Assembly (NCBI GenBank): GCA_028284445.1
Contig: JANQRS010000011.1
Span: forward strand, 1-64,000
DNA: 64,000 nt
Source of the DNA: Calditrichia bacterium
GTDB lineage: Bacteria; Calditrichota; Calditrichia; RBG-13-44-9; J075
Direction of reading: 5' to 3'
Shown here: in pieces, positions 36,621-44,601 of the stretch
Layout: every line of letters starts with the position of its first letter
Numbering within the stretch: position 1 is the first letter of the stretch
The notes under the pieces: generated by a model
Databases searched by the model: none
The model's input: only the letters and a program-made list of their open reading frames with translations
What the model was told of the DNA's origin: nothing
Translations under genes and position numbers: made by a program

Positions 36621-36953
36621 TTACATGCCCGGGAGTTTCATACCACCAAGGCCGCCTGCCATCGGTCCCATTACTTTCTGCATTTCTTCCTGCGAGCGCC
36701 GGGAGGCATTTTCCATTGCCTGATTGGTCGCTGCAACAATGAGATCTTCCAGCATTTCTTTGTCGTCCGGGGTGATGACTTCCGGTTCAATTTCAATACT
36801 GACCACCTGGTTTTGACAGTTTGCGACTACCTTGACCATCCCGCCACCGGCGGTGCCTTCTACGGTGATGTTGGCAAGCTCATCCTGAACTTTTTGCATG
36901 TTCTCTTGCATTTTCTGAGCTTGCTTCATCAATTGGTTTAAATTGGGCTTCAT
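36621..36953 (-). CDS. ybaB: YbaB/EbfC nucleoid-associated protein
   Basis: 110 residues, the family length. The opening NLNQLMKQAQKMQENMQKVQDELA and the middle VVKVVANCQNQ-like segment with ISPDDKE-type turn (ITPDDKEMLEDLIVAATNQA) are standard. It is a dimeric tweezer-shaped DNA-binding protein almost always placed between dnaX and recR. The C-terminus MAGGLGGMKLPGM is the usual Gly/Met-rich tail. GGAG stands nine bases before the start. Confidence 0.95.
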   Translation of the reverse strand: MKPNLNQLMKQAQKMQENMQKVQDELANITVEGTAGGGMVKVVANCQNQVVSIEIEPEVITPDDKEMLEDLIVAATNQAMENASRRSQEEMQKVMGPMAGGLGGMKLPGM

Positions 36954-36969
36954 ACTGAAATACTCCTAT

Positions 36970-39033
36970 CTAGTCGTCGTCTAAATTCTCACAATCAAAT
37001 AAATCTATGATTTTCTTCAGCACCGGTTCCTTGTCTTTCATGCTCTCAAAAGCTTCTTCCGGTGTTTTGATCTGCTTTTTGATACCCGCTTCACTGAAAT
37101 TTAGTTTCATGCACTCAATTCTCAGCGGTGTATTAAAAATGTCTTGAAAGACAGCTTCAATAATCCCGGCATTTTTCTCCACTTGAGCCATATGAAAGCC
37201 GGTTTTTTCGTCAAAAGCTACTTTCAGTATGCCCTTGTCAAGCGTATGCGGCACGCCATCCTGCAGAAAAGAAGCCAGGGCGATTTTACGTTTCTTGACT
37301 GCCGCTACCACTTCCGTCCAGCGCTCAACAAGCACCTCGACGGTGAGTGCCCCACTACTTTCCGGGCTTTTGTCAGCTGTATCGGGGCCAGGCACTTCCT
37401 GGGGCGTTTGCTCCGCAACTGGCGGTGGTGTATGGAGTTCCATCACCGGCGCCGTATTGCCAATCACCGGCGGTGTTATGGTCTTTGGTGCTGAATCGAT
37501 GATCGGCGGGGCTGTTGGCTTTGCTGCCGGTTCCATTGGTGCCGGCGGAACCATTGGAGGGGCTTCCGGTTGCTCAAGCGGTTGGGCTGCTGTTGCCAGA
37601 GGTGCAGCACTGGACTCATTTGCTGATGGCGGCGAAGCCTTCTCAGCCGGAGGCGCACTACTTGGTAGAGGTGGCAAATTCTTGAGCATGTCAAAGTTGC
37701 CGGATGGCGCCGGCGGAATTGCAGAGGGTGCTTCCGGCTTGGCTACTTTGGGTTCCGGAGCTGGCGTCAGGTTGAATTGACTGCTGCTTTCGGTAGTTGA
37801 TGTTGTCTTCTGCGCCGGGGGCGCACTCGCAGCTGCACTCTGTGTTTGCCGCGGCTTGCCTGTTTGGGCTGAACCGCCGCCCGAAGATACATCACCACCC
37901 GCATGTTGCTGTTTCAGCAAGTCCAGCAAACTTTCCAAATCGACCGTTGCCGGTTTGTGCATCAACTTCAGCAGCAATAATTCAAGGACCAGTTGCTGGT
38001 TTTCGCTAAATTTCAGCATTTCTTCATTTTGAATGATCAGATCAAGGTAATGAAGTAAGTCGCGTTGATCCCAATTCGGAGCCTGTTGCTCATAAAGGCT
38101 CTTGTAGTGGTCGGAGGTCTCCAGTGCGGCGCTGGTGCCGGTTGCCCGGGTCACCATCAGGTTGCGGAAATGCTCCTGCAAGCCGGCAATGAAATTCATA
38201 ACATCATGACCTTGTTCAAATAGCGATCGCACGTAGAGGATAATCTCTCCGTCTTTCTTTTGCGGCATCAGGTCGGTGAATTTGAAGAACAAGTCATCGC
38301 CGATAACGCCCAGGGTTTCCTGGACTTGCTCAATACTCAGTTCGTTGCCGCTGGATGAAATAAGCTGGTCGAGGATGCTGGTTGCATCTCGCATCCCGCC
38401 TTCCGCCTTGCGCGCCACAAGCAAGAGGCATTCTTCGCTGACCTTGATGTTCTCGTCTTTTGCGATGCGAGACAGGTGCTCAACAATTGTCGAAGTAGGA
38501 ATTCGCTTAAAGTCAAATCGTTGACATCGCGAAAGAATGGTCAAAGGCACACGATGAATTTCGGTGGTAGCAAAAATAAAAATGGCGTGTGACGGGGGTT
38601 CTTCAAGTGTTTTCAGCAAGGCATTAAAAGCATCTTTGCTGAGCATGTGCACTTCATCTATAATGTAGACTTTGAAGCGCGAAGAAGCCGGTGCAAAGCG
38701 AATATTCTCGCGCAGATTGCGAATCTCATCGATACCGCGGTTTGAAGCACCGTCAATTTCGATCACGTCGAGACTGCGCCCATCCGTAACGCTCTGGCAG
38801 TTATCGCAATTATTACAAGGGTCGAGCGCCGGCTGGTTTTGACAATTGACGGCTTTGGCAAGCAGGCGAGCAGTTGTTGTCTTGCCTACTCCTCGGGGAC
38901 CGGCAAATATATAAGCATGGGCAACCCGTTCATTCTTCAGGGCATTCACCAGCGTTCGGGTAATATGCGCCTGACCAACGACATCTTCAAATGTCATAGG
39001 ACGCCATTTACGGGCCAGAACCACGTAGTTCAT
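36970..39033 (-). CDS. dnaX: DNA polymerase III subunit gamma/tau
   Basis: 687 residues. This is the clamp-loader ATPase that opens the sliding clamp and ties the polymerases together. AAA+ features are P-loop GPRGVGKTT (45-53), zinc-binding cysteines C64, C73, C76, C79, DEVHMLSKDAFNALLKTLEEPP and the arginine finger region LSRCQRFDFKRI. Residues about 385-560 are a long Pro/Ala/Ser-rich linker, followed by a tau-like C-terminal domain. I saw no clear A-rich slippery site for a short gamma form. The ATG at 39033 has no obvious ribosome site. It lies 138 bp downstream of the SRP RNA. Confidence 0.96.
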   Translation of the reverse strand: MNYVVLARKWRPMTFEDVVGQAHITRTLVNALKNERVAHAYIFAGPRGVGKTTTARLLAKAVNCQNQPALDPCNNCDNCQSVTDGRSLDVIEIDGASNRGIDEIRNLRENIRFAPASSRFKVYIIDEVHMLSKDAFNALLKTLEEPPSHAIFIFATTEIHRVPLTILSRCQRFDFKRIPTSTIVEHLSRIAKDENIKVSEECLLLVARKAEGGMRDATSILDQLISSSGNELSIEQVQETLGVIGDDLFFKFTDLMPQKKDGEIILYVRSLFEQGHDVMNFIAGLQEHFRNLMVTRATGTSAALETSDHYKSLYEQQAPNWDQRDLLHYLDLIIQNEEMLKFSENQQLVLELLLLKLMHKPATVDLESLLDLLKQQHAGGDVSSGGGSAQTGKPRQTQSAAASAPPAQKTTSTTESSSQFNLTPAPEPKVAKPEAPSAIPPAPSGNFDMLKNLPPLPSSAPPAEKASPPSANESSAAPLATAAQPLEQPEAPPMVPPAPMEPAAKPTAPPIIDSAPKTITPPVIGNTAPVMELHTPPPVAEQTPQEVPGPDTADKSPESSGALTVEVLVERWTEVVAAVKKRKIALASFLQDGVPHTLDKGILKVAFDEKTGFHMAQVEKNAGIIEAVFQDIFNTPLRIECMKLNFSEAGIKKQIKTPEEAFESMKDKEPVLKKIIDLFDCENLDDD

Positions 39034-39107
39034 TCAGTCGGTACCGGTTCATCGTGGAAATTTGAGATTTGTAGGAAGTCAAATCTCGCGAGTTAATCAG
39101 GTGGTCT

Positions 39108-39136
39108 GACGGGTGGACGCTGGATGTCCACCCGTC
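39108..39136 (-). terminator. Hairpin between SRP RNA and dnaX
   Basis: Perfect 11-base arms GACGGGTGGAC and GTCCACCCGTC with a seven-base loop. No T run follows it toward dnaX, so it may attenuate rather than end transcription that passes the SRP RNA terminator. Confidence 0.5.
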
Positions 39137-39171
39137 GACACCGGTTGAGTGCGGCTGCACCCTAAAAAAAA

Positions 39172-39268
39172 TGCCAGGTTTCCCCACAACACATAGACTT
39201 ACCACCTACCGTTGCTTCCTTCCGGACCTGGCGGGGTTCGGCGGAGCGCTATTGCGTGGGACCTGGCA
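39172..39268 (-). ncRNA. ffs: SRP RNA (4.5S-type, small bacterial form)
   Basis: On the minus strand a 97-base RNA starts TGCCAGGTCCC and ends ACCTGGCA-complement GGGGAAACCTGGCA, so its two ends pair. It contains the highly conserved apical loop region GCCAGGTCCGGAAGGAAGCA, which binds Ffh. The small size without an Alu domain is the 4.5S type. Eight T directly follow its closing stem (39171-39164), giving an intrinsic terminator. Its place ahead of dnaX-ybaB-recR is the classical arrangement. Confidence 0.97.
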
Positions 39269-39992
39269 AAATCTATCGAAAAAAGTATCTTCAGCTAATT
39301 GCCGGGGATATCAATGAAATTTGCAAGAAGCCAAATTTCATTTTACTGGATCTCAAAGAACTCAATCAATCGGCAAAATTTAACAGACGCCGGAGGTAAA
39401 GTCAAATCTTATTAATTTGGAATGGCTGTAGCGATATACTTCCCTCCCCAATTTCTCCCGGAGGGAAATTGCGCGGGAGGCATGTGCGTCACTGTACTCT
39501 TTCGAATATATGCGCAATAATGCATAAATTTGCAAAAATTTCGAAATAAGTAAACGCTGCTACAGATTATTGCATAGAAGCCGATAATGCTATCTACATT
39601 ATTCAGAAGTTGTGCGATTTATCACCGCTTGTGAACTCCGGAGGTGTTATATCGTAGAAGCCGAGCCCACGATCTTTAAAATACCCTTACAAAAGCTTTG
39701 AATTTACCTCTTTTATTAATATAATAGGGCAATCAGTCCTGTTCTCAATCACTTTGAAGGAAAACTCTCCCGAAACGTTCTTCCGGAGCACCGCCGATGG
39801 CTACTCCTGAGCGATAAAGTGAAATTGTTCTCATTAACACAGAAGAACGATTGCCATTCCTATTGGTAGTTTGTGAAAACGGATGCTATAAATAATTCAG
39901 TGCCAGACATGGACGTCGCCCCGGGATTGGGATAAGGCAGTATTTAATAGGCCGTCATTGGAGGACTGGCCGTAGTTGAAAGGAAAATCGTG
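39269..39992. other. Long non-coding gap between SRP RNA and anchor-L gene
   Basis: About 720 bp between divergent units. No tRNA or plausible gene was found. A degenerate copy of the GC-rich palindrome family lies at about 39440-39480: CCTCCC outer arm, ATTTCTCCC centre, then GGAGGGAAAT and GGGAGG. Promoters of ffs and of the 39993 gene must lie here but no clear boxes were seen. Confidence 0.5.
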
Positions 39993-41666
39993 ATGAGTAC
40001 CACCCAGATTGTTACTCAAAATCCTGTTGTTGCTGTTCTGAAGGTTATGCTTGCTGTTTTGTTGGTTTCCACGATTGTATCAGCGCAAATTGTAGTTGAA
40101 CAGAATGCAAATGCAGATGAGTTGGCAACCCAACTGGTTGTTGCCAACAGCGGCCTGACGGTGACGTCCGCGACCTTTACCGGTGCGGATCAGGCTGCAG
40201 GCACATTTACCGCCGGACCTTTTAGTATTGCAGATGGGGTGATACTATCCAGCGGAGATGTGCTGGATGCGCCGCCACCGGATGATTCCGATGGTGTCAC
40301 AACTGATTTCGGCACACCGGGGAGCGCAGAATGCGATTCTATTCTCGGACCGCAGTTTACCAGTTTTGATGCGGCGACGCTCAACATCACCTTCGATGTT
40401 GATGAAAACACCAATTCTATTTCATTCCGCTTCATCTTTGGTTCTGATGAATTTCCGGAATTTGCCGGATTTGAATTCACAGATATTTTCGGCGCCTTCC
40501 TGAACGGCAACGAAATCAGCATCGATGACAGCATCGCGTTTATCACTATCAATAGCCCGTTTTTTGCTGACGACACCGTTGCCTTGCCACCCGACAATGG
40601 GCTGGAATATGACGGCAGCACGGCTGTTCTGCAGATTCAGGCAGCGGTTACGCCCGGCAGCGTTGGCAATACACTTTCACTGGTTATTTGCGACGGCGGC
40701 GACGGCACTGTAGACTCCGCTGTTTTGCTGGCCTCCCTGCGCGGCATGCGTTCGGTTACCGGCGATCCGCTGGTCGGCTTCCCGCCGGCAATTGGTGATC
40801 CCGGTGATTTTGACGTCGAGACAGGTGACAATGTCAATTTTGCAGTGAGTGCTTCCGGCACAAACGATGTCACAATGGCTGTTGACGGTTTGCCCACCGG
40901 CGCTACGACTGATCCGGTTCTGCCGAGCACCGGCGCGACAGTTGACGCGACTTTTGACTGGACACCGGATGACAATCAAACCGGTATCTTCGATGTCACT
41001 TTTTCAGCAACTGATGCTGTGAATGGCCTCGTAGATGAAACAACGGTATCGATTGATGTGGCTGCCGGCGTTGTGGTGACCGACAAACGTCGCCCGCAGT
41101 GTAAGATCGCCGGTTTTGAAGATGGACCGCCACGCACCATGATTGTGAAGTTCCATGATAGCGAAAGCGGCATCGCAACTATTGAGGTAGTGAATTCGGA
41201 AAACGCCGAAGTGTTTATGCCGAAATTTACGGTTGGTACTAATGATACGCTGGTAGTGACGTCGAACAAGATCAACCCTGATTCTGCCGCAGTGCTGGTT
41301 CTTAAAGTAACAGACGTTGCTGGAAATTCCCGCATGTGTCAGAAAGGTGTCCGTGAAAACAGCGTTGTCAACAACGACGGTTTCGATATGCAGCAAAATT
41401 TTCCGAATCCGTTTAATCCGACGACCTTGATTACTTATAAGGTTCCGCAAACGCTGGAAGGCGTGGCGAATGTATCGATGAAGATTTACGATATTACCGG
41501 TCGCCTGGTGAAGGTGCTGGTGAATGAGTCGAAAACAGCCGGTACATACACCGTGCAATGGGACGGCACCAGCATTAACGGTCAGAAGGTGGCTGCCGGT
41601 GTCTACATCTATCGCATGGTTAGCGGTCACTATGTGACCACCAAGCGCATGACCTACCTGAAGTAA
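39993..41666 (+). CDS. Choice-of-anchor-L exported protein with type IX sorting domain
   Basis: 557 residues from ATG 39993 (GTG 39990 also in frame), eight bases after AAAGGA. The signal peptide runs through VVAVLKVMLAVLLVSTIVSAQ. Residues about 40-245 are the choice-of-anchor-L domain: ATFTGADQAAGTF, GVILSSGDV, then ISFRFIFGSDEFPEFAGF and NDIFGAFLNG-like. A cadherin-like or Ig segment follows (GDFDVETGDNVNFAVSA, then FDWTPDDNQTGIFDVTFSATD). The last 85 residues start QNFPNPFNPTTLITYKVP and end in lysine-rich TTKRMTYLK, the sorting domain removed at the surface. Likely an outer-surface or secreted adhesin-like protein. Confidence 0.88.
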   Translation: MSTTQIVTQNPVVAVLKVMLAVLLVSTIVSAQIVVEQNANADELATQLVVANSGLTVTSATFTGADQAAGTFTAGPFSIADGVILSSGDVLDAPPPDDSDGVTTDFGTPGSAECDSILGPQFTSFDAATLNITFDVDENTNSISFRFIFGSDEFPEFAGFEFTDIFGAFLNGNEISIDDSIAFITINSPFFADDTVALPPDNGLEYDGSTAVLQIQAAVTPGSVGNTLSLVICDGGDGTVDSAVLLASLRGMRSVTGDPLVGFPPAIGDPGDFDVETGDNVNFAVSASGTNDVTMAVDGLPTGATTDPVLPSTGATVDATFDWTPDDNQTGIFDVTFSATDAVNGLVDETTVSIDVAAGVVVTDKRRPQCKIAGFEDGPPRTMIVKFHDSESGIATIEVVNSENAEVFMPKFTVGTNDTLVVTSNKINPDSAAVLVLKVTDVAGNSRMCQKGVRENSVVNNDGFDMQQNFPNPFNPTTLITYKVPQTLEGVANVSMKIYDITGRLVKVLVNESKTAGTYTVQWDGTSINGQKVAAGVYIYRMVSGHYVTTKRMTYLK

Positions 41667-41715
41667 TGCGGTAGCGTTCTGTCGCGCAACACAGAAAACA
41701 GAGATATGCAGTCTT

Positions 41716-41750
41716 AAAAGGCAACGGCGCGAAAGCGTCGTTGCCTTTTT
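41716..41750 (+). terminator. Strong rho-independent terminator
   Basis: AAAAGGCAACGGCGC pairs with GCGTCGTTGCCTTTTT around a GAAA loop with one mismatch, 50 bp after the preceding stop. The T run is part of the stem base, so it works well on the plus strand. Confidence 0.92.
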
Positions 41751-41863
41751 TATTGCTGTGCCACAATGCTCAAAAACAGATTTTCTGTCACTTTTTGCCG
41801 GAGTTCTCGTTTGTTCTTCTAAAGATGCACTTACCAATCGCATTCCGCAATGGGGGACTCCGA

Positions 41864-42433
41864 ATGCTAGCTGAGAATCGAACGAACACTACCTGGCGAT
41901 CAAAAGACTACTCCCTGTTGGCCGCAAGTTTTATCCCCGCAGCAATCCTCACTTGGGGCATCCATGAGGGAGCGCATTGGCTAATGGGCACTGCGCTCGG
42001 CTACGATATGTGGATTACTTTTAACCAGGTGGGTCTTGCACAGGGTAGCTACACATCGACCGGGCATCAAATTTTAGTATCGATGGCCGGGCCTTTTGTT
42101 ACCTGGATACAAGCAGTGCTTGCCCTGAACTATGTCAGACAATCTCAACAACTCTGGAGCTATTCTTTCCTCTATTTGACCTTCTGGACGCGTGCCGTGG
42201 CCATGATCATCAGTTTTCTTGCCAATGCCAATGATGAAGCCCGCACAAGCCTGCTTTTGGATTTGCCTCTGTGGGTGGTTCCGCTTCTGTCTGTGGCGTT
42301 TGTATTTGCCTTGACCTTCCTGGGCAGCAGAGCCTTGAAGGTAGGGTGGAAAGGAAATGTCGTGGCCTATCTTGCGGCATCGCTGGTCACAGCTGCCATT
42401 GTGTTTTCTGATCAGATGTTGTTTATGGGGTAG
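41864..42433 (+). CDS. Small membrane protein with HExxH motif (M50-like)
   Basis: 189 residues from ATG 41864, which follows GGGGGA by six bases; upstream in-frame ATG 41825 is less well supported. Five hydrophobic segments are visible. The first membrane helix carries GIHEGAHWLMG (HExxH near residue 35). The third region reads LVSMAGPFVTWIQAVLA, comparable with the second conserved region of site-2-type intramembrane metalloproteases, where Asn/Pro/Asp-Gly contacts zinc. The third zinc ligand (Asp) is not clear. It could be a true minimal M50-like peptidase or an inactive relative. It is flanked by a terminator upstream and a convergent gene downstream. Confidence 0.6.
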   Translation: MLAENRTNTTWRSKDYSLLAASFIPAAILTWGIHEGAHWLMGTALGYDMWITFNQVGLAQGSYTSTGHQILVSMAGPFVTWIQAVLALNYVRQSQQLWSYSFLYLTFWTRAVAMIISFLANANDEARTSLLLDLPLWVVPLLSVAFVFALTFLGSRALKVGWKGNVVAYLAASLVTAAIVFSDQMLFMG

Positions 42434-42466
42434 TGGCATAGCGCTGTGAAAGTCCCGCTATGGCCA
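42434..42466. terminator. Possible bidirectional hairpin between convergent genes
   Basis: CATAGCG (42437-42443) pairs with CGCTATG (42456-42462), extended by TGGC/GCCA with one bulged base, in the 59-bp gap between two gene ends. Confidence 0.4.
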
Positions 42467-42492
42467 AAGGGCAACAGCAGGACCATCATGTG

Positions 42493-43845
42493 TTACCTAA
42501 CCAGCAACATCTTACGGCTCGCCCGGAATTCGCCTGCATGAATCTTGTAAACGTAGATACCGGATCCGACGGTATTTCCGGTTTCATCGCGGGCATCCCA
42601 GATGACGCTTTTTTCACCTGGTCCCTGTCGCTCATTGACCAGGGTGCGCACTGTTTGCCCCAAGAGATTGTAAATCGTTAACTGAACCGTTGACGTCTGA
42701 CCGAGGCGATAATTGATGGTGGTGAGCGGATTGAATGGGTTCGGGTAGTTTTGTGCCAGAGAAAAACCGATAGGGGTATTGGCTGTTGGATCATTCTCCT
42801 GGATTCCAACGATTGAACCATCATAAAACACCGTTGCATGACCGATCTTGAACCGGAATAAGCCAGTCAGCGTATTGCCAATGTACCACATATGCAAGGA
42901 ATCGCCTATGAGCATGACGTTGCCCGGTCCTGTATGGTTGGCATCCCATTGCGCAGAGGATGGCTTAATCACCGGATCGCTTTCGGCATAAAGTAAGTCT
43001 GTTGTCGCCGGATCATTATATTTAGTCCAGTTGATGCCATCGCTTGATGTTGCCCACCCAATTTGTGGGTCAGTGGATGCAGAATTGCCAAAATACCACA
43101 TGTGGTAAACATCATCAATAAAGAGCACTTTCGGCACATCTATAATCTCGTCCCAAGTGCCAGCACCGCCTTTGGGCAGAACCGGGTTGTTTGTGCTGTC
43201 TCGCGTCCAGCTAATACCATCCACGGATGTGGCATAGCCAATATTTCCCTCAGAAAAATCGGCAGTGAATCCACTGTACCACATCTTATACAATCCGTCA
43301 GCAGGAATAATTGAACAGCTATAAGGACCACCCGCTTCCCAAGCGTCTGTGCCGGGTAACATAACCGGGTTGCCGCTATGCTTCGACCAGTTGAAACCGT
43401 CTGGAGATGTTGCATAGCCAAACTTTGATCTTGCATCGGTATTGGACCAGCCTGTGTACCACATCTTATATGTGCCATTCTCCCTAAGAACGGCGTGTAC
43501 GTCAGTGGTCACTTCGTCCCAGGCTCCGCTGTCAGGCGTCATGATGGGATCTGGATGCACATTCCATGATATGCCGTCCAGCGATGTTGCATATCCGGTC
43601 TGTCGAGGCAACCATGGATTAGGCGGACCTGAAGCACCGGAAAACCAAATTTCGAATCTTGACGAGTCCTCGTTAAACAAAGTGTTTGGGAAAAATAAGT
43701 GTCTGTTCCAAGAGTTGACGATCCCACCGGAAATAACCGGATTATTGGTATCCTTCTTCCAGGGTGGGGCTTGCGCAAATAAGGTGCTGAAAATAGATGT
43801 CAGTAAAACCAATACCAGACAGATTGATCTTCGCAACTGTTTCAT
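42493..43845 (-). CDS. Exported five-bladed-propeller-like protein with type IX sorting domain
   Basis: 450 residues. The signal peptide is RRSICLVLVLLTSIFSTLFAQ. The body has four to five similar units of 60-70 residues with the recurring words YKMWYTG or YHMWYFG and GYATSxDGxxW. This is the pattern of GH43/GH32/GH130-type beta-propellers. The catalytic carboxylates cannot be fixed, so I do not call it a glycosidase. The last 85 residues begin NYPNPFNPLTTINYRLG and end RASRKMLLVR, a type IX sorting domain. It is transcribed alone, divergent from the PadR gene. Confidence 0.85.
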   Translation of the reverse strand: MKQLRRSICLVLVLLTSIFSTLFAQAPPWKKDTNNPVISGGIVNSWNRHLFFPNTLFNEDSSRFEIWFSGASGPPNPWLPRQTGYATSLDGISWNVHPDPIMTPDSGAWDEVTTDVHAVLRENGTYKMWYTGWSNTDARSKFGYATSPDGFNWSKHSGNPVMLPGTDAWEAGGPYSCSIIPADGLYKMWYSGFTADFSEGNIGYATSVDGISWTRDSTNNPVLPKGGAGTWDEIIDVPKVLFIDDVYHMWYFGNSASTDPQIGWATSSDGINWTKYNDPATTDLLYAESDPVIKPSSAQWDANHTGPGNVMLIGDSLHMWYIGNTLTGLFRFKIGHATVFYDGSIVGIQENDPTANTPIGFSLAQNYPNPFNPLTTINYRLGQTSTVQLTIYNLLGQTVRTLVNERQGPGEKSVIWDARDETGNTVGSGIYVYKIHAGEFRASRKMLLVR

Positions 43846-44268
43846 AACTTTCCTCCAAAGCTAAGGTGAGCGGAACCCAAATCCCAAAAACGGCAAGAGC
43901 GTACTGGCATTTTGAAATACCAGCGCAGATTTACGTATAAACAAGAAGATGACCGTTAGACATTCATTTTCTTATCTATTTCTTTATAGCTGCAATTGTG
44001 GAAAATGTGAGAGGGAGGCTGTTCCAGGCCCGTGGATGAATTGGCCAACTCCTCCGGAAGCCAAACTACAGTTTATATAGATGAATAACTGTTTCCAAAG
44101 TAACGCGGGGTATTTGTAACTGCTGTACATAATAATCCGTTCAGTTTGACGAATCAAGTATATTCTTGTTCGGCATCTGCATAGGCATATAGTTGAAGTC
44201 GCGTAAATTGAAACCATTTCCAAAACCTGCCGTAGACTACAATAATTAGTTTTACAAATGGGTAAATA
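43846..44268. other. Divergent promoter region, no gene seen
   Basis: About 420 AT-rich bases between the divergent propeller and PadR genes. I find no tRNA, repeat or plausible coding frame. PadR regulators often bind their own promoter, but I could not recognise its typical inverted repeat here. Confidence 0.45.
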
Positions 44269-44601
44269 ATGAAAGCAAATCTTGGCGAATTTGAAGAAAT
44301 TGTACTTTTGCTCGTTGCCGGGCAGCACGACCAGGCCTATGGCTTGTCGATTACGGAAGCAATTGAGAATGAGCTGGGGCGTTCTGTTACGTTAAGCAGC
44401 GTACATACCGCGCTTTACCGGCTGGAAGATAAGGGGTTTGTTGAATCTCGCCTTGGCGGCGCTAGTCCCACCAGGGGTGGGCGCCGCAAGCGCTTGTATA
44501 TCATTACCGGTCCCGGAAAGGCAGCCTTGAAGAAAACAATGGCAGCACGTGTCAAATTGTGGCAAATGATTCCGGATTTTGTCATTGAGGGTGCACACTA
44601 A
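44269..44601 (+). CDS. PadR-family transcriptional regulator
   Basis: 110 residues. Winged helix pattern: FEEIVLLLVAGQHDQAYGLSITEAIE, then LSSVHTALYRLEDKGFVESRLGG, RGGRRKRLYIITGPGKAALKK. This is the compact PadR subfamily 1 found next to ABC permease genes in Bacteroidota and Acidobacteria. Its TAA stop shares one base with the ATG of the following permease (TAATG), so the two are translationally coupled and the regulator very probably controls the permease. Confidence 0.95.
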   Translation: MKANLGEFEEIVLLLVAGQHDQAYGLSITEAIENELGRSVTLSSVHTALYRLEDKGFVESRLGGASPTRGGRRKRLYIITGPGKAALKKTMAARVKLWQMIPDFVIEGAH

